NCBI GenBank assembly: GCA_022703215.1 | Contig: JAKLEE010000005.1 | Coordinates: 1-32,585, forward strand | DNA length: 32,585 nt | Origin: Spirochaetota bacterium | GTDB taxonomy: Bacteria; Spirochaetota; Spirochaetia; Treponematales; UBA12059 | Reading direction: 5' to 3' | In this document: in pieces, positions 22,443 through 30,232 of the stretch | Position numbering within the stretch: the first letter of the stretch is position 1 | Layout of the letters: the number at the start of each line of letters is the position of its first letter | Translations under genes and position numbers: made by a program | Notes under the pieces: model-generated | Database searches by the model: none | What the model was told of the DNA's origin: nothing | Seen by the model: only the letters and a program-made list of their open reading frames with translations

Positions 22443-23255
22443 TTACGCGAGGAGCGAACGCATCTTAGTGTAGATCATCCGGGCCGCCTTCTCCGGTATG
22501 ACGCGCATGAGGAAGCACATCAGCTTGGCGTCAGCGCCGACGAAGACGTGGAAGGCGTTCCGCTCGATGCCGTCGACGATGAGCTTCGCGGCCACCTGGG
22601 GCGTGGTCATCTTGATGCCCTTGCCGCTCTCGGCCATGCGGGCCTGGTCCGCGGCGCTGGCCGCCCCGGAGTTGACGGCGATGTTCGTGGAGATGGCGCC
22701 CGGGAACACCGTCGTCACGCCGACCCTGGTGTCGAGCAGCTCGGAGCGGAGGCCCTCGGTCAGGAGCCGCACCGCCGCCTTGGTGGCGCCGTAGACCGTC
22801 TGGCCCGGCACCGGGGCGTAGGCGCCCATGCTCGACACGTTGAGGATGTGCGCCTCCGGCTGCGCCAGCAGCTTCGGGATGAAGGCCTTGGCCAGGTTGA
22901 ACGGTCCCCAGAGGTTCACGTTCACGACACGCTCGATCTCGGAAAAGTCGAGGTCGTTGACGCGCTTGAACTTGTGGATGATGCCCGCCACGTTCACGAG
23001 GCCGTCCACCCTGCCGTGCGCCTTCTCGACCGCCTCCGGCAAGTCCAGGACCGCGGCGCGGTCCGCGACGTTGAGCGCGTGGACCGACATGGATGCGCCC
23101 CGCTCGCCCGCGAGCGCAACGGTCTCCCTGAGCCCAGCCTCGTTGAGGTCGACGCCGGCCACGCTCGCGCCGCGCCGCAGCAGCTCGAGCGCGGTCTCGC
23201 GGCCGATGCCGCCGCCGGCTCCCGTCACCACCATCACCTTGCCCGCCACTAGCAT
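22443..23255 (-). CDS. Short-chain dehydrogenase/reductase
   Basis: The 270-aa protein is a classical SDR. It has Gly-rich cofactor motif TGAGGGIG (residues 11-18), NVAG (~88-91), Asn114 in NVNLWG, catalytic Ser141/142, Tyr155 and Lys159 in YGATK, and the PGAI segment. Asp36 after the second strand (AGVDLNEAG) favours NAD(H) over NADP(H). The C-terminal tail with FLMRVIPEKAARMIYTKM is like that of SDRs annotated as acting on lipids or ketones; the substrate is not predictable. ATG 23255 has GGGGAGGG at 4 nt. The gene has a strong promoter and a neighbouring AT-rich palindrome, so it is probably tightly regulated. Confidence 0.9.
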   Translation of the reverse strand: MLVAGKVMVVTGAGGGIGRETALELLRRGASVAGVDLNEAGLRETVALAGERGASMSVHALNVADRAAVLDLPEAVEKAHGRVDGLVNVAGIIHKFKRVNDLDFSEIERVVNVNLWGPFNLAKAFIPKLLAQPEAHILNVSSMGAYAPVPGQTVYGATKAAVRLLTEGLRSELLDTRVGVTTVFPGAISTNIAVNSGAASAADQARMAESGKGIKMTTPQVAAKLIVDGIERNAFHVFVGADAKLMCFLMRVIPEKAARMIYTKMRSLLA

Positions 23256-23285
23256 CGCACCCTCCCCGTCGTCCAGGATAGGATC

Positions 23286-23313
23286 AATGTATATAGCTTT
23301 TTCCATATGTCAA
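23286..23313 (-). promoter_or_regulatory. Promoter of the SDR gene
   Basis: A perfect TTGACA (23313-23308), a 16-bp spacer and TACATT (23291-23286) on the minus strand. Transcription would start near 23279, leaving a leader of about 24 nt with a good Shine-Dalgarno before ATG 23255. Confidence 0.6.
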
Positions 23314-23315
23314 CC

Positions 23316-23335
23316 TGTATTTATATATAGATACA
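23316..23335. promoter_or_regulatory. 20-bp palindromic operator candidate upstream of the SDR promoter
   Basis: TGTATTTATATATAGATACA is a palindrome in 9 of 10 base pairs. It sits 2 bp upstream of the TTGACA box, in an AT-only stretch that contrasts sharply with the surrounding G+C-rich DNA. Position and symmetry suggest a dimeric regulator, either an activator or a repressor. No regulator gene adjoins it. Confidence 0.5.
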
Positions 23336-23388
23336 ATTCAAACGCCGGTTGCCCGGGGAGCGCGACGGGATGAAGGATGAGGGGGCCC

Positions 23389-23456
23389 GGGGGAGAAGGG
23401 GCGCGGCATGGCGGCGGTCGCGCGGGCGCAGGCGGCCATCGCGCCCCTTTTCCCCC
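23389..23456. terminator. Long stem-loop after the aldo/keto reductase gene
   Basis: GGGGGAGAAGGGGCGCG (23389-23405) pairs with CGCGCCCCTTTTCCCCC (23440-23456) with one mismatch. ATGGC/GCCAT can extend the stem inward. It lies between the stop at 23487 and the SDR promoter on the minus strand, so it is probably the end of the reductase transcript. It has no T tract. Confidence 0.4.
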
Positions 23457-23486
23457 GGACAGTTTCCCGAAGCTTCGTGACACCGC

Positions 23487-24632
23487 TCAGGACATGAGCC
23501 ACCCGTGGGCTTCCGCGAGCTTGTCGGGGATGGGGATGCCCTGCGGGCACTTCGGCAGGCACTCGCCGCACTTGACGCAGGCGTCGCCGCCCTTGCCCTG
23601 GCCTTGGTACGCAAATTTGTACCACCCCGCGCGGTCGGCCTTCTTGTCGAAGGCATAGCCCGTGTTGTACGTGGCGAAGACGTCGGGTATCGCGACCCCG
23701 TGCGGGCAGGGCATGCAGTAGCCGCAGGTCGTGCAGGGCACCGGCATGCGTTCGCGGAAGAAGGCCGCCGCCCGCCCGATCAGATCGAGCTCGGCGCGCG
23801 TCATCGAGTTGGCCCGCGCCGCGGACGCCACACCCGCGTTCTCGCGTACCTGGTCGGCGGAGCCCATGCCCGAAAGCACCGTGCCGACTTCCTGACGTTC
23901 GAGCGCGAAGCGGAGCGCCCACTCGGCGGGGAGTCGCGGCTTCGGGTATTCGGCGAAGATGGCGCGCACTCCCGGCGGCACGTTGACGAGGCCGCCGCCC
24001 CGGAGCGGCTCCATGACGACGGTGCCGATTTCCCGCGCGGCCGCGTATTCGATGCCCTCCGCTCCGGCCTGGTACGCCGTATCGACGTAGTTGTACTGCA
24101 CCTGGCAGAATTCCCAGCCTTCCCACGCGTCGACGATGCGCTTGAACACGGGCAGCGAGTCGTGGAACGAAAAGCCGACGTGCCGTACGCGCCCGTCGCG
24201 CCGCGCCTTCTCGAGGAACTCGAGGCCGCGGTTTTTCAGCACCTTATCCCAGCGCTCGGCGCCGAGCGCGTGGAGGAGGTAGAAGTCGACGTGGTCGGTG
24301 CGGAGCCGCGCGAGCTGCTCGGAAAGGAGGCGTTCGAAATCCCCCGGCTCGTTCACCAGCCACACCGGGCTCTTCGTGACCACCAGCACCCTGTCGCGGA
24401 GGCCGTGGCGCTCGAGCGCCGCGCCGAGCCATTTCTCGCTCGCGCCCCCGTGGTAGGGATACGCCGTGTCGAGGTAGTTGACCCCCTCGTCCACCGCCGC
24501 GAGCAGGGCCGCGTCCGCGGCCGCCTCGTCGATGCGCGCGTTGTCGCCGTCGACGACCGGCAGGCGCATGAGCCCCATGCCGAGCGCGGACACCTCGAGG
24601 TCCTGAATCTTCGGGAAACGTCGGTACTGCAT
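23487..24632 (-). CDS. Aldo/keto reductase with C-terminal two-cluster ferredoxin domain
   Basis: The 381-aa protein joins an AKR barrel and an iron-sulfur tail. The barrel shows the Asp/Tyr/Lys/His tetrad: YLDTAYPYHGG, VVTKSP and FYLLHALG. The tail has two 4Fe-4S motifs, CTTCGYCMPCPHG and CVKCGECLPKCPQG. This ferredoxin-fused AKR group is widespread in anaerobes; its substrates are mostly unknown. The tail suggests electron exchange with ferredoxin rather than only NAD(P)H. ATG 24632 is chosen because a perfect extended -10 box (TGC TATAAT, 24648-24640) ends 7 nt before it and the conserved domain starts right after it. Confidence 0.92.
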   Translation of the reverse strand: MQYRRFPKIQDLEVSALGMGLMRLPVVDGDNARIDEAAADAALLAAVDEGVNYLDTAYPYHGGASEKWLGAALERHGLRDRVLVVTKSPVWLVNEPGDFERLLSEQLARLRTDHVDFYLLHALGAERWDKVLKNRGLEFLEKARRDGRVRHVGFSFHDSLPVFKRIVDAWEGWEFCQVQYNYVDTAYQAGAEGIEYAAAREIGTVVMEPLRGGGLVNVPPGVRAIFAEYPKPRLPAEWALRFALERQEVGTVLSGMGSADQVRENAGVASAARANSMTRAELDLIGRAAAFFRERMPVPCTTCGYCMPCPHGVAIPDVFATYNTGYAFDKKADRAGWYKFAYQGQGKGGDACVKCGECLPKCPQGIPIPDKLAEAHGWLMS

Positions 24633-24639
24633 GGCCCCG

Positions 24640-24648
24640 ATTATAGCA
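24640..24648 (-). promoter_or_regulatory. Extended -10 promoter of the aldo/keto reductase
   Basis: TGC plus a perfect TATAAT (24645-24640) lie exactly 7 nt before ATG 24632 on the minus strand, with no recognisable -35 box. Transcription should begin at or next to the start codon, giving a leaderless mRNA. Confidence 0.6.
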
Positions 24649-24690
24649 TCGCGGGAAACGGGGAAGCGAGCGAGGGGACCTGTATGAGGA

Positions 24691-24773
24691 AAAGGAAAGG
24701 GTCGCCGCGTCACAGCTCGCGCCACCCCTCCGATCGGGCGCCCCTTCCCTTCTCCTCGCGCTCCCTTTCCTTT
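24691..24773 (-). terminator. Large stem-loop downstream of the Ig-repeat lipoprotein
   Basis: AAAGGAAAGGG (24691-24701) and CCCTTTCCTTT (24763-24773) form a perfect 11-bp inverted repeat with a ~61-nt loop. On the minus strand it follows the stop at 24783 directly and is trailed by TCCTCAT. It probably ends the two-gene surface-protein operon. Confidence 0.4.
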
Positions 24774-24782
24774 GCGCCCCCC

Positions 24783-27266
24783 CTATTTGATGGTAGTGAA
24801 CGTCGCGCCGCTCGTGCTCGGCAGGTACGTCGTCACCGTGTGGTACAGCACCGCCACGCGCCACGTATAGGTCGTGCTGCCCGCAAGGGGAGTCGTTCCG
24901 GGCACCGTGAACGCCGAGCTCGTCGTGGTGGCGAGCGTGCTCCAGATCTTCCCGCTGTAGACCTGTATCGTATAGCTTGCGCCTAGGGTCGCCCGCCATG
25001 ACAGCGTCGGCGTCCTCGAGACTCCGGTCTGGCCGCTATAGGGGATGACGGGCGTGACCCGGATCGTCCGCGATCCATACGGCGAGTAATAGGACCAGGT
25101 TACGTCCTTCTGGCGCACGTAGAGCGTATGGAGTCCGTCCGACAAGGCGGTGGAAGGAGTCCAATCGAGAAGGTCGGTCGTCGACGTCCACGCGCCGCTC
25201 GTCGAATCCAGCTGGATCTGGAAATAGCGGACGCTGCCATCCGGATCGGTGTCGGTCCACTCCCAGGTGGGCGTTCGGTCGAGCGTCGGGCTTGCAGCCG
25301 AGACCGAGGTCGGGTCCGCGGTCGGACTCAGGTCGTATACGATCAAGCCGGAAGTATACGCACTCTCGTTCAGGGCGCGGTCGCGTACCTTCACGTAGGC
25401 TAACTTGTATCCTTGGTCGGTATTGCCCCCATAGGTGGCGCTCGTCAGGTTCCAGGCCGCCTTCGTGGCGGAGTAGGTTTCCCAACCCGACCAGGGCCCG
25501 GACGAGCTGTTCGAGAAGCACATCTGGTAGATGCCGCTCAAGGAGTCGCTCGGGGCGGAGCTCGCCGCGACGGAAACCGAGCTCGGGGTGGTCGTATAGG
25601 GCGCGTCGGACGAGATCAGCCACGAGCCCGCGGCCGGCGCGACGGTGTCGTAGCCGATATAGTCGCTTGTCGTCGTCGATATGTTTCCCGCTCCGTCCTT
25701 CGTCCGTATGTAGACGTACTTGCTGGACGTGTTCGTGGTCGTGCCGCCGTAGGTCGAGCTCGTCATCGACCACGACGATTTCGTCATCCCGCCCGAGTAC
25801 GCTTCCCAGGCCGACCAGGTGCTTCCATTGTTCGAGAAGGAAACGTACGCCACGCCGCTGTAGGTGTCCGAGGCAGTAACCGAGTTGTTGACGTTGACCG
25901 TGCCGTTGCTGGTCCAGGTCTCGCTCGAATTGATGGTCCAGGATCCCGCGCCCGGCGAACCTGTGTCGTAGACGATGGTGTCACTGGCGTTCGTTGAAGC
26001 ATTGCCGGCGGCGTCGCGCACCTGGACGTACACGCCCTTCGTGCCTTGGGTAGTCGTACCGCCGTAAGTTGCCGAGGTGAGGGTCCACGATTTCGACATG
26101 CCCGGCGAATAGGCCTCCCATGGGCTCCAGAGCGATCCGTTGTTGGAGAAGCGGACCAAGGCAAGACCGCTCGTTGCGTCGCTCGGAGCGGAGCTGGCCG
26201 AGATGGTCGCGGTGGCCGCGTTGGTATAGGCCGCGCCGGAAGCGATGACCCACGTGCCGACCGAAGGAGCGACGGTATCCCAGGTGACAGTCACGGTGTC
26301 GGTGCCGGCGTTTCCGGCATTGTCGAAGACCGTCAGCAAGGCCGTCTGCGCTCCCTGCGCGGTTCCGCTCACCGTCGTGGACGAAGCGGAAGCCGTTCCA
26401 AAACTGAGGTTGGCTCCACTCCATGCGAAAGTTTGCATGCCGCTCGAGTCGCTGGCGCTACCGGACAGGCTGGCCTGCGCGTTGATGGCGATGTCAGCCC
26501 CGGCATTGACGGTCGGCGGGTTGTTGTCGCGCAGCACCGTACCGGTGATCACACTGCTGTGGATCGACCCCTCGCCGGCCAGAAGCATAAAAACCGTCCG
26601 CTCGCCGCTCTCATCCGACTCGAGGTCCCAGGCCGCTACCTCGTCGCTATAGACGATCGGATTCCAGCCCGTCGTCGGGATACCTATTATCGGCTCATTC
26701 GAGAGATAATATGCTTCTGCTTCGTGATTGACCTCGATGGATACGCTGACGGTCGTGCTGTTGGTGTAGCCGTCCACCGCGCCGGGACCTCTGATCGTCA
26801 TCGCTCCGGCCGGAGCCGTTCCCGTCGTGAAGTCGAAGCTGACTGGATCGGCCAAAGCCGATCCGTCCAGGGCCCTGAGTCCGTCAAGCCTGAGTGAATA
26901 CTCGGTGGCATTATCGAAATATGGATCTTTCTGGACGCGGACGAGCGTGCCTTCGAAGCTGGCCGACAGGGCTACCTCGGTTGACCCGCTGGTGAGGCGC
27001 ATGCCGTCGATGGACGAAGGATCCACTTCACGGTCGAAACGCACTACGAGAGGCGCGCTCGGGCTTACGAGATTGGTACCCATGTACGTCGCGTCGATGG
27101 ACTCAAGCTCCAGATACCTGTCGTTCGCCAGCATCACCTCGCGCTGGACCTCGGAGACGATGTCGATGGGGTTGTCGCAGGTGGCCGCCAGGACGGACAG
27201 GACCGTTACGACGGCGAGGACGGCGGGCGCGGCCGGGCCACGGGGGGAACGCTTCATTCGGTCCAT
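24783..27266 (-). CDS. Surface lipoprotein with Big_5-like domain and three Ig-like repeats
   Basis: The 827-aa protein starts with a basic N-terminus and hydrophobic core ending VLSVLAAT-C, a spirochaete-type loose lipobox. A Big_5/SbsA-like domain follows (APLVVRFDREVDPSSIDG, LRLDGLRALDGSALADP), then a PKD-like region (PPTVNAGADI). Three tandem repeats of ~100-107 residues start near 26280, 25974 and 25653; each carries FSNxxxxWSxWExYS, TSxTYGG and DxxPxxGSW-type motifs. A C-terminal Fn3-like stretch ends the protein. The composition is rich in Ser, Thr, Gly and Tyr, and the DNA is less G+C-rich than its neighbours. ATG 27266 has a perfect AAGGAGGT at 6 nt. It overlaps the transglutaminase gene by 13 bp. 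Confidence 0.85.
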   Translation of the reverse strand: MDRMKRSPRGPAAPAVLAVVTVLSVLAATCDNPIDIVSEVQREVMLANDRYLELESIDATYMGTNLVSPSAPLVVRFDREVDPSSIDGMRLTSGSTEVALSASFEGTLVRVQKDPYFDNATEYSLRLDGLRALDGSALADPVSFDFTTGTAPAGAMTIRGPGAVDGYTNSTTVSVSIEVNHEAEAYYLSNEPIIGIPTTGWNPIVYSDEVAAWDLESDESGERTVFMLLAGEGSIHSSVITGTVLRDNNPPTVNAGADIAINAQASLSGSASDSSGMQTFAWSGANLSFGTASASSTTVSGTAQGAQTALLTVFDNAGNAGTDTVTVTWDTVAPSVGTWVIASGAAYTNAATATISASSAPSDATSGLALVRFSNNGSLWSPWEAYSPGMSKSWTLTSATYGGTTTQGTKGVYVQVRDAAGNASTNASDTIVYDTGSPGAGSWTINSSETWTSNGTVNVNNSVTASDTYSGVAYVSFSNNGSTWSAWEAYSGGMTKSSWSMTSSTYGGTTTNTSSKYVYIRTKDGAGNISTTTSDYIGYDTVAPAAGSWLISSDAPYTTTPSSVSVAASSAPSDSLSGIYQMCFSNSSSGPWSGWETYSATKAAWNLTSATYGGNTDQGYKLAYVKVRDRALNESAYTSGLIVYDLSPTADPTSVSAASPTLDRTPTWEWTDTDPDGSVRYFQIQLDSTSGAWTSTTDLLDWTPSTALSDGLHTLYVRQKDVTWSYYSPYGSRTIRVTPVIPYSGQTGVSRTPTLSWRATLGASYTIQVYSGKIWSTLATTTSSAFTVPGTTPLAGSTTYTWRVAVLYHTVTTYLPSTSGATFTTIK

Positions 27267-29326
27267 GTGTCGACCTCCTTCTCGCCGGCTTCCGAGGCGC
27301 GCGCGGTCGAGGCCGTGGCGCCAGGCAGCGAGAGCTTGGCGGCCAGGTCCGGGTTCACCGACCTGAGTTTCGCGACCGCGGATTCGAGGGAGGTAAAATC
27401 CTCGAGCTCGTAGAGGGCGCGCGCCAGCCCCAACAGGGCGACGCCGCTCTCGGGCTGGGCCTTGAGCGCGCGCTCGTACCACCCGACGGCCTCGCGGGCC
27501 TTGTCCTCGAGATAGGCGAGGTTGCCGAGGTTCACGAGGGCCGCCGGATTCTCGCGGCGCTTGAGCGCCTCGAGGAACTGGGCGCGCGCCTTGTCGAACT
27601 GCCCGAACTGCGCGTAGAGGATGCCGAGCCGGTTCAGGTCCGCCTCGGGGCTCTTGCCGGCCTTGATCGCAGTCGTCAGCTCGACGATGCGCCCGCTCGT
27701 CTGGTCGGCCACGAAGCGCGCGAGCTCGGATTCGTAGGCGGCCTGCACCTTGGCGGAATCCGGCAGCATCACCGCCACGCCCTCGTCGGCGATGCCGACG
27801 GGTTCGTACAGCTCCCAGGCCTTGCGGGTCTCGAAGAAGGCGAGCGAAGCGTCGCGCTCGGCCTCGCGCCATTCGCGCGCTCCCGTGCGCCACGACTTGA
27901 GGAAGCCGTCGGCCACCAGGGTCACCTCGACGGGGATCCACGCCGTTCCCTCGCGCTCGATCCATTCGGACGGATTGGCGAAGAGCCGGCGCGCCGCGTC
28001 GGGCGTGAGGCCCGAGTCGAAGGCCACATAAACGTGGCCGGGCACCAGCACGAAGGCCGAGCGGATGCCCGCGGCCTCGAGCAGGGCGGCGTAGAGTACG
28101 GACAGGTCGTCGCAGTCGCCGGCTTTGTAGGCCAGGGTCTGCTGCGGGAACTGGAGGAAGTCGACGGCGGTGTCGCTCTCGGCGAGCTTTTCGTAGGGCG
28201 TGGCGGGGTCGACCACGTAGCCGAGGCCGTGCACGCGCAGGGCCTCGAGCAGTCCGAGAGCGGTGCGGATCTCGGTGGTGGCGATGCCGGAGCCCGTGCG
28301 CCGCGCCGCCGAGGCGACGCTCTTCGAGAACGCCAGCACGAGCGGGTTCTTCGCCGCCACGAAGGCGGCCGCCTTGCGGTCGTCGTCCCAGGTCATGGCG
28401 TTGCGGTTGTTCACCGTCACCGTGACCGGATAGCGGGCCGTGCGCGCCGAGCCGAGGTAGAAATACTCCACGACGATCTCGCCGGCGCTCTTGGTGCCTT
28501 CGGTCACGCGGAAGATCTGGTCGTTGAACAGGGCGAAGACGGGCACCGAGGCCGAAGCGCCGGGCGCGAGGCGGGGCAGTTCGGCGCAGACTCGCGGCCC
28601 GTCCATGTACTGCTTCACCTCGAAGCTGACCTTGACCTTTTCGAGCGGCGACGACTCGTCGTTGCGGAGCACGAGCTCGCCCGCGGGATTGTCGTCGTAC
28701 CAAGTATAGAAGAGGGGGAAGATGGGACGCAGCGACGGCTCCATGCGGATTGAGCCGCCCTTCCGCGCGCCGGCCAGGTCGTAGCCGACGCCCGCGGCTA
28801 TCGACACGCCGCGGTAAAGGCTGCCAGAGGGAGTCAGGAAGTCGCGGTAACGGCCGCCGAGCGAGAGCTCGAGCGTCGGGCCGAGCCTGAGGCCGATGCC
28901 GGCGCCCGCTTCCCAATAGGGGTTGCGCACCGTTCCCGCCTCGACCATGCCCATGTAGATGCCGCCGCCGCCCCAGGCCTTGAGCGTGATGCGGGCGCCC
29001 GCGCGAAGCCTGGCCCCGAGACCGCCGCCCGCGGCGACGAGGGTCAGGCCTCCTTCGGACTGGTTGATCGGCAGCAGCTCGGCGTCGACGCCGAAGCGCA
29101 GCATGGCGAAGGGGAGGAAACCCGGCACGAGCTCGCCCTCGAGCCCGCCGCCGCCGCCGATGCCGTAGAAGGGCAGGCCGTCCCCAAGGGTCGGACCGAT
29201 CGGCACGGCCACGGTCGGAACCAGGGAGAGCTGCAGGTCGGAACTGGCCTGGGCCACGAGCGGAATGGCGGAAAGCAGGAACGCGCTGGCGAGAAACGCC
29301 GGTGCGAGGATGCGCGGTCGTGACAT
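27254..29326 (-). CDS. Exported protein with beta-rich N-terminus, transglutaminase-like domain and TPRs
   Basis: The 690-aa protein has a signal peptide (MSRPRILAPAFLASAFLLSAIPLVAQA). Residues ~30-190 are Gly-rich with alternating aromatic strands resembling an outer-membrane barrel (GIGGGGGLEGELVPGFLPFAMLRFGVD in part). A beta domain follows, then a transglutaminase-like domain with Cys in AGDCDDLSVLYAALLEAAGI and His in PGHVYVAF. TPR repeats such as NPAALVNLGNLAYLEDKAREAVGWYERALKAQPE end the protein. It probably works in the periplasm or outer membrane. ATG 29326 has GAGGAGGG at 5 nt. Its last 13 bp overlap the Ig-repeat lipoprotein, a likely client or partner. The AGDCDD motif is shared with the transglutaminase-like gene at 1694-3118. 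Confidence 0.85.
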   Translation of the reverse strand: MSRPRILAPAFLASAFLLSAIPLVAQASSDLQLSLVPTVAVPIGPTLGDGLPFYGIGGGGGLEGELVPGFLPFAMLRFGVDAELLPINQSEGGLTLVAAGGGLGARLRAGARITLKAWGGGGIYMGMVEAGTVRNPYWEAGAGIGLRLGPTLELSLGGRYRDFLTPSGSLYRGVSIAAGVGYDLAGARKGGSIRMEPSLRPIFPLFYTWYDDNPAGELVLRNDESSPLEKVKVSFEVKQYMDGPRVCAELPRLAPGASASVPVFALFNDQIFRVTEGTKSAGEIVVEYFYLGSARTARYPVTVTVNNRNAMTWDDDRKAAAFVAAKNPLVLAFSKSVASAARRTGSGIATTEIRTALGLLEALRVHGLGYVVDPATPYEKLAESDTAVDFLQFPQQTLAYKAGDCDDLSVLYAALLEAAGIRSAFVLVPGHVYVAFDSGLTPDAARRLFANPSEWIEREGTAWIPVEVTLVADGFLKSWRTGAREWREAERDASLAFFETRKAWELYEPVGIADEGVAVMLPDSAKVQAAYESELARFVADQTSGRIVELTTAIKAGKSPEADLNRLGILYAQFGQFDKARAQFLEALKRRENPAALVNLGNLAYLEDKAREAVGWYERALKAQPESGVALLGLARALYELEDFTSLESAVAKLRSVNPDLAAKLSLPGATASTARASEAGEKEVDTWTE

Positions 29327-29447
29327 GACGACCCTCCTCACTCAACTTGTCGGGATATACGACCAGTCTATACCGTGGAGGGCCGTTTTTCTATGGAAAG
29401 GAACAAACGGGACAAGAATTCCTAACGCCCCGGCGCCTGGAAATGAA

Positions 29448-29476
29448 GGCGCCGCCCGATAGCCGGGCGGCGCGCC
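29448..29476 (-). terminator. Intrinsic terminator of the 46-aa lipoprotein gene
   Basis: A perfect 9-bp stem, CGCCGCCCG (29450-29458) and CGGGCGGCG (29464-29472), with a 5-nt loop is followed on the minus strand by CCTTCATTTCC. The T content is moderate, so the call is good but not certain. Confidence 0.6.
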
Positions 29477-29511
29477 TGCGTTCCGTTCGAACGCGCGGAT
29501 CTCTATCGCCC

Positions 29512-29652
29512 TCAGCCCTCCCAGGGCTCGCTGGCCGCGGTTTCAGCGTCCGGCGCGGGCTCGGAGGCCGGCTCGGGCGCGGTCTTGCAGGAGAGGACGA
29601 AGACGAGGGAAAGGGCGACGAGGAAGGCGGGGAGGCTCTTGCGGATGGTCAT
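29512..29652 (-). CDS. 46-aa lipoprotein
   Basis: A short frame encodes a signal peptide MTIRKSLPAFLVALSLVFVL followed by the lipobox LSC and a 24-residue acidic, Pro/Glu/Ala-rich tail (KTAPEPASEPAPDAETAASE, then PWEG). ATG 29652 has AAGGAG at 6 nt and a TAAAAT -10-like box sits upstream near 29680. A terminator hairpin follows the stop. Together these signals make it a real small gene. It resembles the tiny entericidin-like or Pro-rich lipoproteins of many bacteria, but I cannot name a family. The tail may be a spacer or surface-exposed tether. Confidence 0.7.
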   Translation of the reverse strand: MTIRKSLPAFLVALSLVFVLSCKTAPEPASEPAPDAETAASEPWEG

Positions 29653-29721
29653 GGCACACTCCTTCGAGTTTGATCGCGCATATTTTATCCGATAAGCCCG
29701 CTCAGGAAAAGCCCCGAAGTC

Positions 29722-30126
29722 TCAGTCCCCGAAATCCTTCGAGGTCGGGACCCCCCCGGACGCAGCCTTGATCTCGAGCTTGATGACCGGACTGACCCAG
29801 CGCTCGCCGCCGTTCGTGATGATGCAGAGACGGTAGTACCAGACGCCGGGTTCGGGCTTTTCCTCGACCCAGCCCCGCGCCTCCCGGTCGCCGACGAAGA
29901 TGTAGCCGTCCTCGGGGTAGACGGGGTTCGGATTGGTCTTCGACTTGACCAGCTTGTAATACTTGAGGTCATCGCGAAGGTATTGCTTCCAGGCGAAAAT
30001 GACCTTGCCACCCTCGAGCTTCGCGCCGAAGCCCATCTCCTTGACCACGACGGGCGCCTTGTAGGACTCGGCCGCGAGCGTGAGCGCGAACAGGGCCAGG
30101 CAGGCGAGAGCCACGATTCTCTTCAT
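29722..30126 (-). CDS. Small secreted Fn3-like protein
   Basis: The 134-aa protein starts with MKRIVALACLALFALTLAAES, a clean signal peptide. ATG 30126 has GGAGG at 7 nt. The mature ~113 residues read as one fibronectin-III/Ig-like beta sandwich: VIFAWKQYLRDDLKYYKLVKSK, EDGYIFVGDREARGWVEE and GVWYYRLCIITNGGERWVSPVIKLEI. Such domains bind proteins or sugars in the periplasm or outside. It follows the alcohol dehydrogenase by 106 bp and precedes the 46-aa lipoprotein by 69 bp, all on the minus strand. Confidence 0.75.
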   Translation of the reverse strand: MKRIVALACLALFALTLAAESYKAPVVVKEMGFGAKLEGGKVIFAWKQYLRDDLKYYKLVKSKTNPNPVYPEDGYIFVGDREARGWVEEKPEPGVWYYRLCIITNGGERWVSPVIKLEIKAASGGVPTSKDFGD

Positions 30127-30232
30127 CGGAAAGCCTCCGTGGCGGCCGCGGTCGAGGCGGCGCCGTTTATCAATGTAGCGCGCCTGGTCGGCGCAATCCT
30201 GCGCTTCCCCCGGTCCGCGCGGATCGGATCTC

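Noticed and set aside
24783-29345. A single 1520-codon minus-strand gene
   Set aside because: Its first half is an out-of-frame shadow of the transglutaminase/TPR gene. The real lipoprotein starts at 27266 with a perfect ribosome site and a signal peptide.
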